Shown here one piece after another: positions 8,713 through 16,966 of a stretch of 64,000 nt of DNA. The notes beneath the pieces were generated by a model, which was not told the origin of the DNA, searched no databases, and worked only from the letters and a program-made list of their open reading frames with translations. A program made the position numbers and the translations under genes. How positions within the stretch are numbered: position 1 is the stretch's first letter; every line of letters begins with the position of its first letter. Source of the stretch: Shouchella tritolerans (GTDB lineage: Bacteria; Bacillota; Bacilli; Bacillales; Bacillaceae_D); NCBI RefSeq assembly GCF_025770735.1, contig NZ_JAODPB010000003.1:558001-622000 (forward strand). Reading direction: 5' to 3'.

Positions 8713-9999
8713 ATGAAAATAGGCGTTATTGCTGATGATTTAACAGGGGCGAATGCTTCTGGCGTGAAACTGGTTCGACAAGGGTTTCAAGCGACAACAA
8801 TTGTCCATAGTGCCACTTTGCCTGCCAACAGTTTCTACGATGCGGTCATTATGGATACCGATAGCCGTTACATTGAAGAAAGCGTCGCTAAACAGCGGAT
8901 TGCCCGGGCAATGGAGCAGTTGCATAACTGGGGCGCTGCTATTTTTACAAAACGGATTGACAGCACATTAAGAGGCAATATTGGCGCAGAGATCGATGAG
9001 ATGCTTAAAGGAATGGCGGAAGATGCCATAAGTATTGTCATGCCGTCTTTTCCAGATTCAGGCCGAGCGATGGCAGGGGGCTATTTGTTGCTAGATGGCA
9101 TCCCCCTTCAGGAAACATATGTATCGAAAGACCCAATAGCACCAATTAAAAAGTCTTATGTCCCTGATCTAATTGGGGGCCAATCCCATCATCAAGTGGG
9201 CTATGTCGGGCTAAGCGCGGTCATGGAAGGGCAAGAGTCTTTTTTAAATGAGCTTTCGCTCCAGTTGCAAACTGGCGCACGAATCATCGTTGTTGATGCA
9301 ATTACCAATGAACAGATTGATGAAGTAGCCGAAGCACTTGCGTCTAGTGGGCGAACAGTGTTGTGTGCTGATCCTGGCCCGCTGACAGCCAGTTATGCTC
9401 GAGCGATGTCCCGCGACTATGCGAAAAAAGCAAACATTTTAGTGGCAGTCGGCAGTGCAACAAGTCTAACAGGGACACAATTAGCGTATCTGGTTGAAAA
9501 AACAGGTTCAACACCAGTGTATGTGAACCCTGAGCCCCTTGCTAGTTATAGCAGCTCTTGGAAACAGGAAGTGGAACGAGCAACAAAAGCTGCGTTAAAG
9601 CAAGCTGAAACAGACCGCGTCTTGATTGTGACAACACATAAGCCTGGCCAAGAATTAGTCGATTTAAAGGCAAAAGCTGTTGAAGAAGGAAAGAGCAGTG
9701 ATGCCCTTGCAAAACGGATTACCGATGGGCTGGCAACGATTAGTCGGAAATTGCTTACAAGCGATCATGTCCAGTTTGCTGGCTGTTTTACAAGCGGCGG
9801 TGATGTGACGGCATCCGTTTGTGCGCTCGGGCGCGCGAATGGCATTGCTTTAAAAGACGAAGTCATGCCCCTTGCTGCATATGGCACATTTGATGGCGGT
9901 TATTTTGACGGTTTGCCAGTAGTGACAAAGGGTGGCTTAATTGGCGATAAAAAAGCGATTTACGAGTGCGTCAAATTTATTGAGACAAAAGCCATGTAA
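8713..9999 (+). CDS. Four-carbon acid sugar kinase (DUF1537; D-threonate/D-erythronate kinase type)
   Basis: A 428-aa ATP-dependent kinase of the OtnK/DtnK family. The N-terminal domain has ADDLTGAN and the substrate motif RIDSTLRGN; the C-terminal nucleotide domain has VAVGSATSLT and a Gly-rich FTSGGDVTASV segment. DUF1537 kinases beside a PdxA2 and no decarboxylase or isomerase act on D-threonate or D-erythronate, giving the 4-phosphate. Context therefore favours D-threonate or D-erythronate. A GGGGGGAG site precedes ATG. It is the second gene of the operon. Confidence 0.88.
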   Translation: MKIGVIADDLTGANASGVKLVRQGFQATTIVHSATLPANSFYDAVIMDTDSRYIEESVAKQRIARAMEQLHNWGAAIFTKRIDSTLRGNIGAEIDEMLKGMAEDAISIVMPSFPDSGRAMAGGYLLLDGIPLQETYVSKDPIAPIKKSYVPDLIGGQSHHQVGYVGLSAVMEGQESFLNELSLQLQTGARIIVVDAITNEQIDEVAEALASSGRTVLCADPGPLTASYARAMSRDYAKKANILVAVGSATSLTGTQLAYLVEKTGSTPVYVNPEPLASYSSSWKQEVERATKAALKQAETDRVLIVTTHKPGQELVDLKAKAVEEGKSSDALAKRITDGLATISRKLLTSDHVQFAGCFTSGGDVTASVCALGRANGIALKDEVMPLAAYGTFDGGYFDGLPVVTKGGLIGDKKAIYECVKFIETKAM

Positions 10000-10017
10000 A
10001 CAAAGGAGAGGGATAAC

Positions 10018-11013
10018 ATGTCAAAACCAATTATTGCGGTAACAATGGGCGATCCAGCAGGAATTGGACCTGAAATTACAATTGGTTCACTGAATAAGAG
10101 CGAAATTTATGATCTTTGCACGCCTGTCGTGATTGGCAATGCAGCAGTGCTAGAAAAACTGTTGCCCGTAGTCAAAGCGGACTTAACGATTAATAAAGTA
10201 AGCACCCCAGCTGAAGCGCGTGGTGAATATGGCACAATCGATGTCATTGATTTTCCAAACCTCGATGATTATCAGTTTGGGAAAGTTAGCGCCGAATGCG
10301 GTGCACAAGCGTTTGCTTATATTGAACATGCGGTTGAGCTTTGCAAAACCAACCAAGTACAAGCAATGGCAACAGCGCCTATTAATAAAGAATCTCTTAA
10401 AGCGGCAAATGTACCATACATCGGGCATACTGAAATGCTTGCTGGCCTAGCCGATGTCGCTGATCCGCTTACGATGTTTGAAGTCCGCAACATGCGCATT
10501 TTCTTTTTGACGCGCCACTTGTCGTTAAAAGATGCAATTGGGCAAATGACAAAGGAACGTGTCCACGACTATTTGCTTCGTTGTGATGCAGCGCTCGCAA
10601 AGCTTGGCGTTGAAAAGCGCAAATTTGCTGTAGCCGGCTTGAATCCTCATAGTGGGGAAAATGGATTGTTTGGTTATGAAGAAGTGGATGAAATCAAGCC
10701 AGGAATTGAGCTTGCTCAAGCAGACGGGATAGACGCTGTCGGTCCGGTTCCTGCAGACTCAGTCTTTTTCCAAGCATTAAATGGACGTTACGATGCCGTG
10801 CTTTCCCTCTACCATGACCAAGGGCATATTGCCGCGAAGATGACCGATTTCCATCGCACGATTTCCATTACAAATGGACTTCCGTTCCTGAGGACATCTG
10901 TCGACCATGGCACAGCATTTGACATTGCTGGTCAAGGAATTGCAAGTTCAGTCAGCATGGAAGAAAGCATTAAGCTTGCCGCTAAATACGCGCCTCATTT
11001 TAAACAGGCGTAA
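10018..11013 (+). CDS. pdxA2: PdxA2-type 4-phospho-D-threonate/D-erythronate dehydrogenase
   Basis: A 331-aa member of the PdxA family with MGDPAGIGPE at the N-terminus, GHTEMLAG, HSGENGLFG and the metal-binding YHDQGHIA segment. PdxA proper acts in pyridoxal phosphate synthesis. The PdxA2 subgroup next to DUF1537 kinases oxidises the 4-phosphate, after which decarboxylation gives dihydroxyacetone phosphate. The kinase neighbour 18 bases upstream places it in PdxA2. AAAGGAGAGG precedes ATG. Confidence 0.88.
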   Translation: MSKPIIAVTMGDPAGIGPEITIGSLNKSEIYDLCTPVVIGNAAVLEKLLPVVKADLTINKVSTPAEARGEYGTIDVIDFPNLDDYQFGKVSAECGAQAFAYIEHAVELCKTNQVQAMATAPINKESLKAANVPYIGHTEMLAGLADVADPLTMFEVRNMRIFFLTRHLSLKDAIGQMTKERVHDYLLRCDAALAKLGVEKRKFAVAGLNPHSGENGLFGYEEVDEIKPGIELAQADGIDAVGPVPADSVFFQALNGRYDAVLSLYHDQGHIAAKMTDFHRTISITNGLPFLRTSVDHGTAFDIAGQGIASSVSMEESIKLAAKYAPHFKQA

Positions 11014-11017
11014 CCGA

Positions 11018-11040
11018 CTGGGCTGCGACGAGCAGCCCAG
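11018..11040 (+). terminator. Hairpin between pdxA2 and the permease gene
   Basis: A perfect 9-bp GC-rich stem (CTGGGCTGC/GCAGCCCAG) with a 5-nt loop starts 5 bases after the pdxA2 stop. No T-run follows. It probably stabilises or attenuates the transcript rather than terminating it fully. Confidence 0.6.
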
Positions 11041-11055
11041 CTATTCATCTTATTA

Positions 11056-11069
11056 TTAAGCGCTTACAA
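11056..11069 (+). promoter_or_regulatory. Weak cre-like site before the permease gene
   Basis: ATTAAGCGCTTACA matches the CcpA consensus at 12 of 14 positions, with the first two bases deviating. It lies 16 bases before the permease start. Confidence 0.3.
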
Positions 11070-11085
11070 GAAGGAGGCAACATAT

Positions 11086-12453
11086 ATGGAAGTATCCGAA
11101 ACACAAATGATCGTCGGCCTCGTGCTGGCAATCGCTGTGCTCATTTTTCTTGTCGTAAAAACAAAAGTTCATGTCTTTTTGGCTTTAATTATTGCTGCTT
11201 CGATTACTGGGCTCGTCGGCGGAATGGCGCCTCCAGAAGTGGTGAACGCCATTACGGAAGGATTTGGCAGCACCCTTGGTTCAATTGCGATCGTAATTGG
11301 TTTTGGCGTAATGATGGGCCGGATTCTTGAAGTATCAGGCGCAGCGGAAAGGCTTGCCTACACGGTCGTTAAGGTTCTTGGAAAACGCAAAGAAGAGTGG
11401 GCAATGGCGATTACAGGCTATATCGTTGCATTTCCGATCTTTGTCGATTCTGCTTTTATTATTTTAAGTCCACTTGCGAAAGCGTTGTCAAAGAAAACAG
11501 GGAAATCGATTGTCGCCCTTGCTATTGCTCTTGCGGGTGGTGCAGTTGTCATTCACAGTGCTGTCCCACCGACGCCAGGTCCCCTCGGAGTAGCGGGAAT
11601 ATTTGATATTGACATCGGTTGGATGATTATTTCCGGTATGTTGTTTGCGATTCCAATGGTCATTGCAATGGTCATTTACGCCAAGTGGCTTGGCAAGCGG
11701 ATTTACCAGGTTCCGAGTGAGGACGGAATGGATTGGATCCGTCCGGAAAAACAGCTAGACGTGGAACAATGGTTGGAAGAAAAAGAACAAAAAGAACTTC
11801 CTTCATTGCTGCGCTCGTCTTTGCCTATTGTGGTGCCAATCGTTCTGATTTTTATGAATACAACATTGAATGCAATGGAAGCATCAGGCCCATTTGTCGA
11901 CTATATCACCTTTTTTGGTTCGCCTGTCATTGCAGTAGGTATCGCTGTTCTTCTAGCTATTTACGGCCTGTTCGGCCATATCCAACGCTCAGAAGCATTG
12001 GAACGGATGGAAGAAGGGATTAAGCAAGCGGGAATTGTCTTGCTTGTCACAGGTGCAGGCGGTGCACTTGGCTTTGTCTTAAGGCAGACAGGCGTAGGCG
12101 AACATATTGGTGAAATAGTAGTGAATACAGGGATTCCTGCAATTTTGCTTCCTTTCGTTATCGCCACACTTGTTCGCTTTATTCAAGGCAGCGGTACTGT
12201 TGCCATGATTACAGCCGCTTCGATTTCAGCGCCGATTTTAGCGGATATGGATGTAAATATGGTGCTTGCTGCACAAGCAGCAGCTCTAGGCTCATTATTC
12301 TTTTCTTATTTTAATGATAGCTTATTCTGGGTAGTCAACCGCACAATTGGCATTAAACAGGCGAAAGAACAAATCCTTGTCTGGTCAGTGCCGACTACGA
12401 TTGCCTGGTTTATCTCCCTTATTATGTTATTAATTGCGAATATGTTCGTTTAA
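11086..12453 (+). CDS. GntP family gluconate/hydroxy-acid:H+ permease
   Basis: A 455-aa protein with about 12-14 hydrophobic segments. It has GntP-family features: Pro/Gly-rich VIHSAVPPTPGPLGVAGI near residue 160 and QGSGTVAMITAAS near residue 368. The family imports gluconate-like sugar acids in symport with protons. As the last gene of the DeoR-kinase-PdxA2 operon it most likely imports D-threonate or D-erythronate. AGAAGGAGG precedes ATG, and a terminator follows directly. Confidence 0.9.
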   Translation: MEVSETQMIVGLVLAIAVLIFLVVKTKVHVFLALIIAASITGLVGGMAPPEVVNAITEGFGSTLGSIAIVIGFGVMMGRILEVSGAAERLAYTVVKVLGKRKEEWAMAITGYIVAFPIFVDSAFIILSPLAKALSKKTGKSIVALAIALAGGAVVIHSAVPPTPGPLGVAGIFDIDIGWMIISGMLFAIPMVIAMVIYAKWLGKRIYQVPSEDGMDWIRPEKQLDVEQWLEEKEQKELPSLLRSSLPIVVPIVLIFMNTTLNAMEASGPFVDYITFFGSPVIAVGIAVLLAIYGLFGHIQRSEALERMEEGIKQAGIVLLVTGAGGALGFVLRQTGVGEHIGEIVVNTGIPAILLPFVIATLVRFIQGSGTVAMITAASISAPILADMDVNMVLAAQAAALGSLFFSYFNDSLFWVVNRTIGIKQAKEQILVWSVPTTIAWFISLIMLLIANMFV

Positions 12454-12457
12454 GTTG

Positions 12458-12490
12458 AAAAAGCTTCCTATACGGGAAGCTTTTTCTTTT
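12458..12490 (+). terminator. Terminator after the GntP permease
   Basis: An AAAAAGCTTCC/GGAAGCTTTTT stem with a 6-nt loop, followed by a T-rich run. It separates the sugar-acid operon from the AT-rich cassette. Confidence 0.85.
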
Positions 12491-12520
12491 GGCAGTCAGC
12501 AAGAAAGGGGGGATGTTCAA

Positions 12521-12550
12521 ATTTCCTCCTTAATGTAAATGAAAGGAGGA
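12521..12550 (+). promoter_or_regulatory. Hairpin that buries an AAGGAGGA ribosome binding site
   Basis: TCCTCCTT near 12521-12532 can pair with AAGGAGGA at 12543-12550 across a short A/T loop. It would sequester the only strong Shine-Dalgarno sequence upstream of the TPR cassette. Seen in sequence; the function is inference. Confidence 0.4.
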
Positions 12551-12575
12551 GAAGGGAAATAGGGTTTATAACAAT

Positions 12576-12722
12576 TTGATACGGACTTTAGTCAAGCTCT
12601 CTGGTTTAAAAAGAAGTAAGAAGTCCCTTCCTATCACTCCTTTTAGAAATATGTGTGACAATGTAAGCACTCTAGAAAATGTCTGGTCAATTAATAGTTT
12701 ATCGCCAGGATTTATTTAATGC
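12576..12722 (+). CDS. Possible 48-aa small ORF overlapping the TPR gene start
   Basis: The frame is stop-free from 12543 to 12722. Its best start is TTG at 12576, 11 bases after AGGG; an internal ATG at 12651 gives 23 aa. The product is basic in the first half (GLKRSKKS) and ends VWSINSLSPGFI. It overlaps the TPR gene by 44 bases in another frame. It could be a signalling or precursor peptide, a coupling leader, or the frameshifted N-terminus of the TPR protein, whose own start lacks a good ribosome binding site. No family is recognised. Confidence 0.35.
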
Positions 12723-13839
12723 TGTTAAAAATAGTTTAGACCTTGAATATAATAATAAAGATGATTCTCTGCCAAGCTCAGTTCTGGACATAAAACATAA
12801 GGACTTAGCAGTTTTAAATGCTGCACTATTAGAACAGAACTACGAGTTAGCATACATTATTTCTTTTAAAGAATTAAGATTAAATAAAGCACTAAGGTTT
12901 GCTCATACTTCTCTTTACCATAGGTATTTAGGAGTAGTTGCTGCTAATCTTGGTTATTATGACCAGGCCATAATGCATTTTAATGATGCAATAAAAAGTA
13001 GCAGTAACTCTGTGGAGTACTACAGAAATATATATATAAAATCAATATGTTATATAAAAAGAAAAGACGATCCTAATTTTGCAATTAAAAACTTGGAAAA
13101 AGCATTAACAGAAATAAAAAACAGTGAGGAAAGGTCTAATTTAAAATTTGAAGAAGGCTGGATTACAAATGGTTTGTGTTTAGGTGAGACAATTCAAGCA
13201 TTGAAGCTACCAAATATTGAGAAGGAAAAAGAGATTGAGAAAGTATTCAAAAAGAAAATGGAAGTTTATAAAATTATAAGTAAGGAGGTTGAATACAAAT
13301 ATATATATTTGAAGTATAACATCTTAGCAAATATGGCTTTTTTATTAGAAATCAACAAGGATTATAAAAATGCAATTCGTTTTTGGGAAAGAGCTTTTAG
13401 TCCTATGTTAAACTCTAAGTCAATTGATGCAGAAAAAACACTCAGTTATCGTCTTGGGATAATTCATATAAAGATTGGGGATTTCGAAGCAGCGCAAAAT
13501 TACCTTAAACGTTCTTTGGAGTTATCTCGTATAGAGAAAAATTCCTTTGATTCAATAATTATTTTGTATGGTCTAGCCTACAACAGTTTATCAAAAAATA
13601 ATTTTTCTTTGTCCGAAAAATATATTCAAGAAGGGTTGGAGTTATCTAAGAAGATAGGAGATTGCTCCAATAATAAAAGGTTTTTGTCGTTGAAAGAGTA
13701 TTTAAAAAAAGAAGTTAAGAAAGAAGAATTATCCCCTGAATTTCCTAGTATAAAACTTAGATCGTATGTTGACTTTCTAGACCTTACCTTTAAACCTCAA
13801 AGGGATATAAATAAAGAATTGATAAAGAATGAGGGTTGA
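12679..13839 (+). CDS. TPR-repeat protein, possible RRNPP-like regulator without visible HTH
   Basis: A 386-aa, strongly AT-rich gene. At least four helical TPR-like repeats are visible (residues about 75-110, 215-245, 250-290 and 295-325; for example GYYDQAIMHFNDAI, GDFEAAQNYLKRSLEL, NFSLSEKYIQEGLEL). No DNA-binding helix-turn-helix or enzyme motif is seen. ATG at 12679 follows an in-frame stop and has no clear ribosome binding site. The stop overlaps the next gene by four bases. It is probably a protein-peptide interaction scaffold or regulator for the cassette; the function is unknown. Confidence 0.7.
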   Translation: MSGQLIVYRQDLFNAVKNSLDLEYNNKDDSLPSSVLDIKHKDLAVLNAALLEQNYELAYIISFKELRLNKALRFAHTSLYHRYLGVVAANLGYYDQAIMHFNDAIKSSSNSVEYYRNIYIKSICYIKRKDDPNFAIKNLEKALTEIKNSEERSNLKFEEGWITNGLCLGETIQALKLPNIEKEKEIEKVFKKKMEVYKIISKEVEYKYIYLKYNILANMAFLLEINKDYKNAIRFWERAFSPMLNSKSIDAEKTLSYRLGIIHIKIGDFEAAQNYLKRSLELSRIEKNSFDSIIILYGLAYNSLSKNNFSLSEKYIQEGLELSKKIGDCSNNKRFLSLKEYLKKEVKKEELSPEFPSIKLRSYVDFLDLTFKPQRDINKELIKNEG

Positions 13840-14501
13840 AAATGAAATCTATAGATATTGAAAAAAAGCTTGATACTATTACAGAAAAAATAACAGAGAG
13901 GTTATGTGAAGAAGGATTCATTAATTCTGCATACTATGATCGAGAGGGTTACTATAGAAAGAAGGAACTTATAAAGAATTTTTATATACCAAAAACGAGT
14001 ATTACAAAATTAGCTTCTAGAATACTATACTCTATAGGTTTAAACAGTGCAAGCCATACTATTGTTGGAGCAGGTACTTATACAGGACATGCCATTAGCT
14101 GGCTTATTTCGGAAAGTGACGCAAAATTTGTATATGCTCTAGATATAGATCCTGCAGCAACAAGAATTGCGGTTGATAATTTTAGTAACTTTAAACCAAA
14201 ACCAAACTGTATAAATATTGATGCAGAATCTTGGTTATGCCAATATGATGGTAGTATAGACATTCTATATATTGACGTAGATACAATTGATGATGGAAAG
14301 AAAAAATATGTGGATATTCTAGAAGCGGCGTACGAAAAAATATCAGCTAATGGAATAATAATTGCTCATGATATTAACGAAGAGAAATTTCAAGAAGATA
14401 TGGTTGCTTATAAAAAAGTAATAGCTAATCGTGGTAAATTTAAAAACTCAATAAATTTAAACATCGATGATTTTGGTCTTGCAATAACAAAAAAGAAATG
14501 A
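13836..14501 (+). CDS. Class I SAM-dependent methyltransferase
   Basis: A 221-aa protein with a Rossmann-type SAM domain: motif I VGAGTYTGHAISWL near residue 75, an acidic ALDIDPAA after strand 2, LYIDVD near residue 145, and IIAHDINE. The layout resembles O-methyltransferases of the family 3/24 type, but the substrate is unknown. ATGA overlap with the TPR gene and 10 bases to the aminotransferase gene show one operon. Codon use is AT-rich, unlike the flanking operons, which points to horizontal acquisition. Confidence 0.75.
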   Translation: MKMKSIDIEKKLDTITEKITERLCEEGFINSAYYDREGYYRKKELIKNFYIPKTSITKLASRILYSIGLNSASHTIVGAGTYTGHAISWLISESDAKFVYALDIDPAATRIAVDNFSNFKPKPNCINIDAESWLCQYDGSIDILYIDVDTIDDGKKKYVDILEAAYEKISANGIIIAHDINEEKFQEDMVAYKKVIANRGKFKNSINLNIDDFGLAITKKK

Positions 14502-14511
14502 GGTATTCTGC

Positions 14512-15564
14512 ATGTACTCTGGCCTCGTCATTCGTCTTGATTATGGAGAATCGGCCTTTCAACAACCAGTTACAGCAAAAGCGGAAGTAATTCGGCATAT
14601 AAACAATGAGGAAAACGGCTATGCACCTATTCTAGGAGATGCCATATTAAAGGCGAAAATTATTCAATTCCTAACTAATAAATTTGGCCTTGAGGCGGAA
14701 CCTGATCAAATATCAATTGTTTCAGGCGGGTTAATGGGAATTAATTCAGTATTAAATTACTTAGTAAAGGAAAAAAATATAAAGCATCTTTTTTATCCCA
14801 ATCCTGGATTTCCACCATATTCTAAACTAGAAGAATATCATATGATCGAAGGGTTAACCTATGATTTTTCGAACAAAAAGGTATTTATGGAAGAGATCAG
14901 ATATATAGCGAAGAACTTTAAAGATGCCGCAATTATTATATGTTCTCCTAATAACCCTAACGGACTTAGTTTGAATGAAAATGAATGGAAAATGGTTTTT
15001 GAATTACAAAAAGAGTTAACAATCATTTGCGATGATTCATTTGAGAATTATTATTTTTATAACAATCCTATTGTGAGCCTGTGTTCTAATTGCTATAGAG
15101 TATTTAGTTTTTCAAAAAGTTTTTCTTTAGCTGATTTTCGTATAGGATTTGTAGTTAGCTCAGAAAAGAAAAGCGTTGAGTACATATCAAAATATAATTG
15201 GGATATACATTTAAGTACTAGTATGATAGCACAAAAAGCGGCGATAGGTGCTTTAAATTCACTTGACTATCAAGAGAAATGCAAAGAATTTGTGGAAAAG
15301 CAAGTAATGGATGCGGCCAAGCTTTTTATAGCAGCTGATATTACTTGTTCTTACCCTGAAGGAGGGTACTTTCTATGGTTAAAAATACCAGATAAATATA
15401 ATAATTCTATGGACTTTTCGATAGATTTGTTAAATAGAAAAAGAGTGCAAGTAATTCCTGGAGAGTATTTTGGGGATAAGGGAGAGCATTATTTCCGAAT
15501 AAACTGTTCTACAAATTGGCTTAAGTTAAAAGAAGGTATAGAGAGAATAATTGATCTTTATTGA
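14512..15564 (+). CDS. PLP-dependent class I/II aminotransferase
   Basis: A 350-aa fold-type I aminotransferase, slightly short for the family. It contains the small-domain start ENGYAPILGD, the cofactor region VSGGLMGINSVL, SPNNPNG (Asn contacting PLP), CDDSFENYYF, and the Schiff-base lysine in FSFSKSFSLADFRIGF near residue 205. It ends with a carboxylate-binding Arg (FRINCSTNW). The substrate is unknown. With the methyltransferase and exporter it suggests synthesis and export of a modified amino acid or small metabolite. Confidence 0.82.
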   Translation: MYSGLVIRLDYGESAFQQPVTAKAEVIRHINNEENGYAPILGDAILKAKIIQFLTNKFGLEAEPDQISIVSGGLMGINSVLNYLVKEKNIKHLFYPNPGFPPYSKLEEYHMIEGLTYDFSNKKVFMEEIRYIAKNFKDAAIIICSPNNPNGLSLNENEWKMVFELQKELTIICDDSFENYYFYNNPIVSLCSNCYRVFSFSKSFSLADFRIGFVVSSEKKSVEYISKYNWDIHLSTSMIAQKAAIGALNSLDYQEKCKEFVEKQVMDAAKLFIAADITCSYPEGGYFLWLKIPDKYNNSMDFSIDLLNRKRVQVIPGEYFGDKGEHYFRINCSTNWLKLKEGIERIIDLY

Positions 15565-16823
15565 AAAGGATGAGGCTTTTGTCAGAAAAAAATTCGTATC
15601 GCAGCTTACTAAATGAGCGTGATTTTCTATTTTTGTCTCTGGGTAGACTTCTAAAGATTATTGCCATGACACTATTTAGCATTGAAGTTGTTTGGATTAC
15701 CATGTACCTGACAAATAATTCTGCTCTGCATCTGTCAATCACGGCCATGGCCCAAACGGTTCCATTTATACTATTTGGCATATATGGCGGCGTTCTTGCC
15801 GATAAATGGAATAAAAAGAAGTTAATGATTTTGTGTGATGTGTTGGCTTTCCCCATCCTTTTGCTAATACCAGTATTATATTTATTTAATAACTTGAGTT
15901 TTTTGTGGTTGGTATTTTTGACAATTGGTTTCACCTTATTAAATTGTCTTTCCGAACCTAGCTTTCGCTCCATCTTACCAAAAATATTGCCAAGGAAGAA
16001 ATTAAAACAAGGGAATGCGCTACTTGATTCTATACAAAGAGGCGCCCAAATATTTGTTCCGTTAAGCATTGCCTTTTTTTTGCTTTTTATGCCGGAAATT
16101 CATCTATTTACAGTAGCGGCATTTTTTACTTTGCTCACTTTTATCGCACACTGTTTTATAAGATATCAACCGATTAAATCGGTTGAACAGGAAAACGCTT
16201 CTGATCTAAAAGCGATAAAAGAGACGCTTAAATACATAAAAACTCACCCTGAAATATCTATACCGATGTTCGGATCTGCAACTTGTATATTCATTAATAC
16301 AGGTTTATGGAGAGTAGGGCTCCCACTTTTATTAAATACACAATTAAACGCAGACGTAACCGCCTACAGTTATGCAATTGGAATATTAGGTTTTTCCTCA
16401 CTGGTTACTTCAGTTGCATTAGGAAATTCTAAACGGTTTAATCCTAAGGGTACTTTTATTAAAGGGGTTTTCCTTTGGGGAATGGGGCTCCTAATGATTG
16501 GAATGTTTCCACATTTGCTTGTGATTATGTTTGCATCCTTGCTCTTAGGGATCGGTCAAGCGGCCCAAGGATTGACGAGGGTTATCCTTTTTCAAGAAAC
16601 TTTGCCGGAACATCTGTTAGGAAAAGTGTTTAGCACTTCAAGCTCCTTAAGTTATGCAAGCGATTCATCCTCGTTATTGCTAGTGCCAGCCCTTGTAGCA
16701 ATTGTGCCGATTTCAGGTTTATTTAGTGGAGGTGGTGCAATTTTAATTTTATTGGCTATTTTAGCAAGGTTGAAGCTAAAAAAGGTAAACGAGCCAATCC
16801 ATTACGATAAAAAAACGATGTAG
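15561..16823 (+). CDS. MFS exporter, DHA3 (macrolide/siderophore efflux-like) type
   Basis: A 420-aa protein with about 12 membrane helices and the DHA3-like loop GGVLADKWNKKKLM after TM2, as in Mef/EntS-type exporters. TTG at 15561 overlaps the aminotransferase stop (TTGA); ATG at 15570 is an alternative, and neither has a strong ribosome binding site. GC rises toward its end compared with the three genes before it. As the last gene before a terminator it likely exports the cassette's product or gives self-resistance. Confidence 0.82.
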   Translation: MKRMRLLSEKNSYRSLLNERDFLFLSLGRLLKIIAMTLFSIEVVWITMYLTNNSALHLSITAMAQTVPFILFGIYGGVLADKWNKKKLMILCDVLAFPILLLIPVLYLFNNLSFLWLVFLTIGFTLLNCLSEPSFRSILPKILPRKKLKQGNALLDSIQRGAQIFVPLSIAFFLLFMPEIHLFTVAAFFTLLTFIAHCFIRYQPIKSVEQENASDLKAIKETLKYIKTHPEISIPMFGSATCIFINTGLWRVGLPLLLNTQLNADVTAYSYAIGILGFSSLVTSVALGNSKRFNPKGTFIKGVFLWGMGLLMIGMFPHLLVIMFASLLLGIGQAAQGLTRVILFQETLPEHLLGKVFSTSSSLSYASDSSSLLLVPALVAIVPISGLFSGGGAILILLAILARLKLKKVNEPIHYDKKTM

Positions 16824-16891
16824 CGAGGAGTAGCCATTTTTAACGAGCGGAAACTTATTGATCTTGAACTTGCATTCTATTCCTTTTTGCC

Positions 16892-16940
16892 AACGGCCTT
16901 CCCATTGTCTCCATAACGAAGGGAAAGCCGTTTTTTTTTA
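16892..16940 (+). terminator. Terminator of the AT-rich cassette
   Basis: A 12-bp stem (16892-16903 with 16921-16932, one G-U pair) is followed by a run of T. Confidence 0.85.
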
Positions 16941-16966
16941 CCTTTTGCACGATTAAAAGCCGTATC

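Noticed and set aside
13836-14501. Nicotianamine-synthase-like (CntL) metallophore gene
   Set aside because: The SAM motifs look like an ordinary O-methyltransferase, and there is no opine dehydrogenase or metallophore importer nearby, so a staphylopine-type cluster is not supported.
15521-16069. 182-aa minus-strand frame
   Set aside because: Antisense of the MFS exporter; coding bias and membrane pattern belong to the plus strand.
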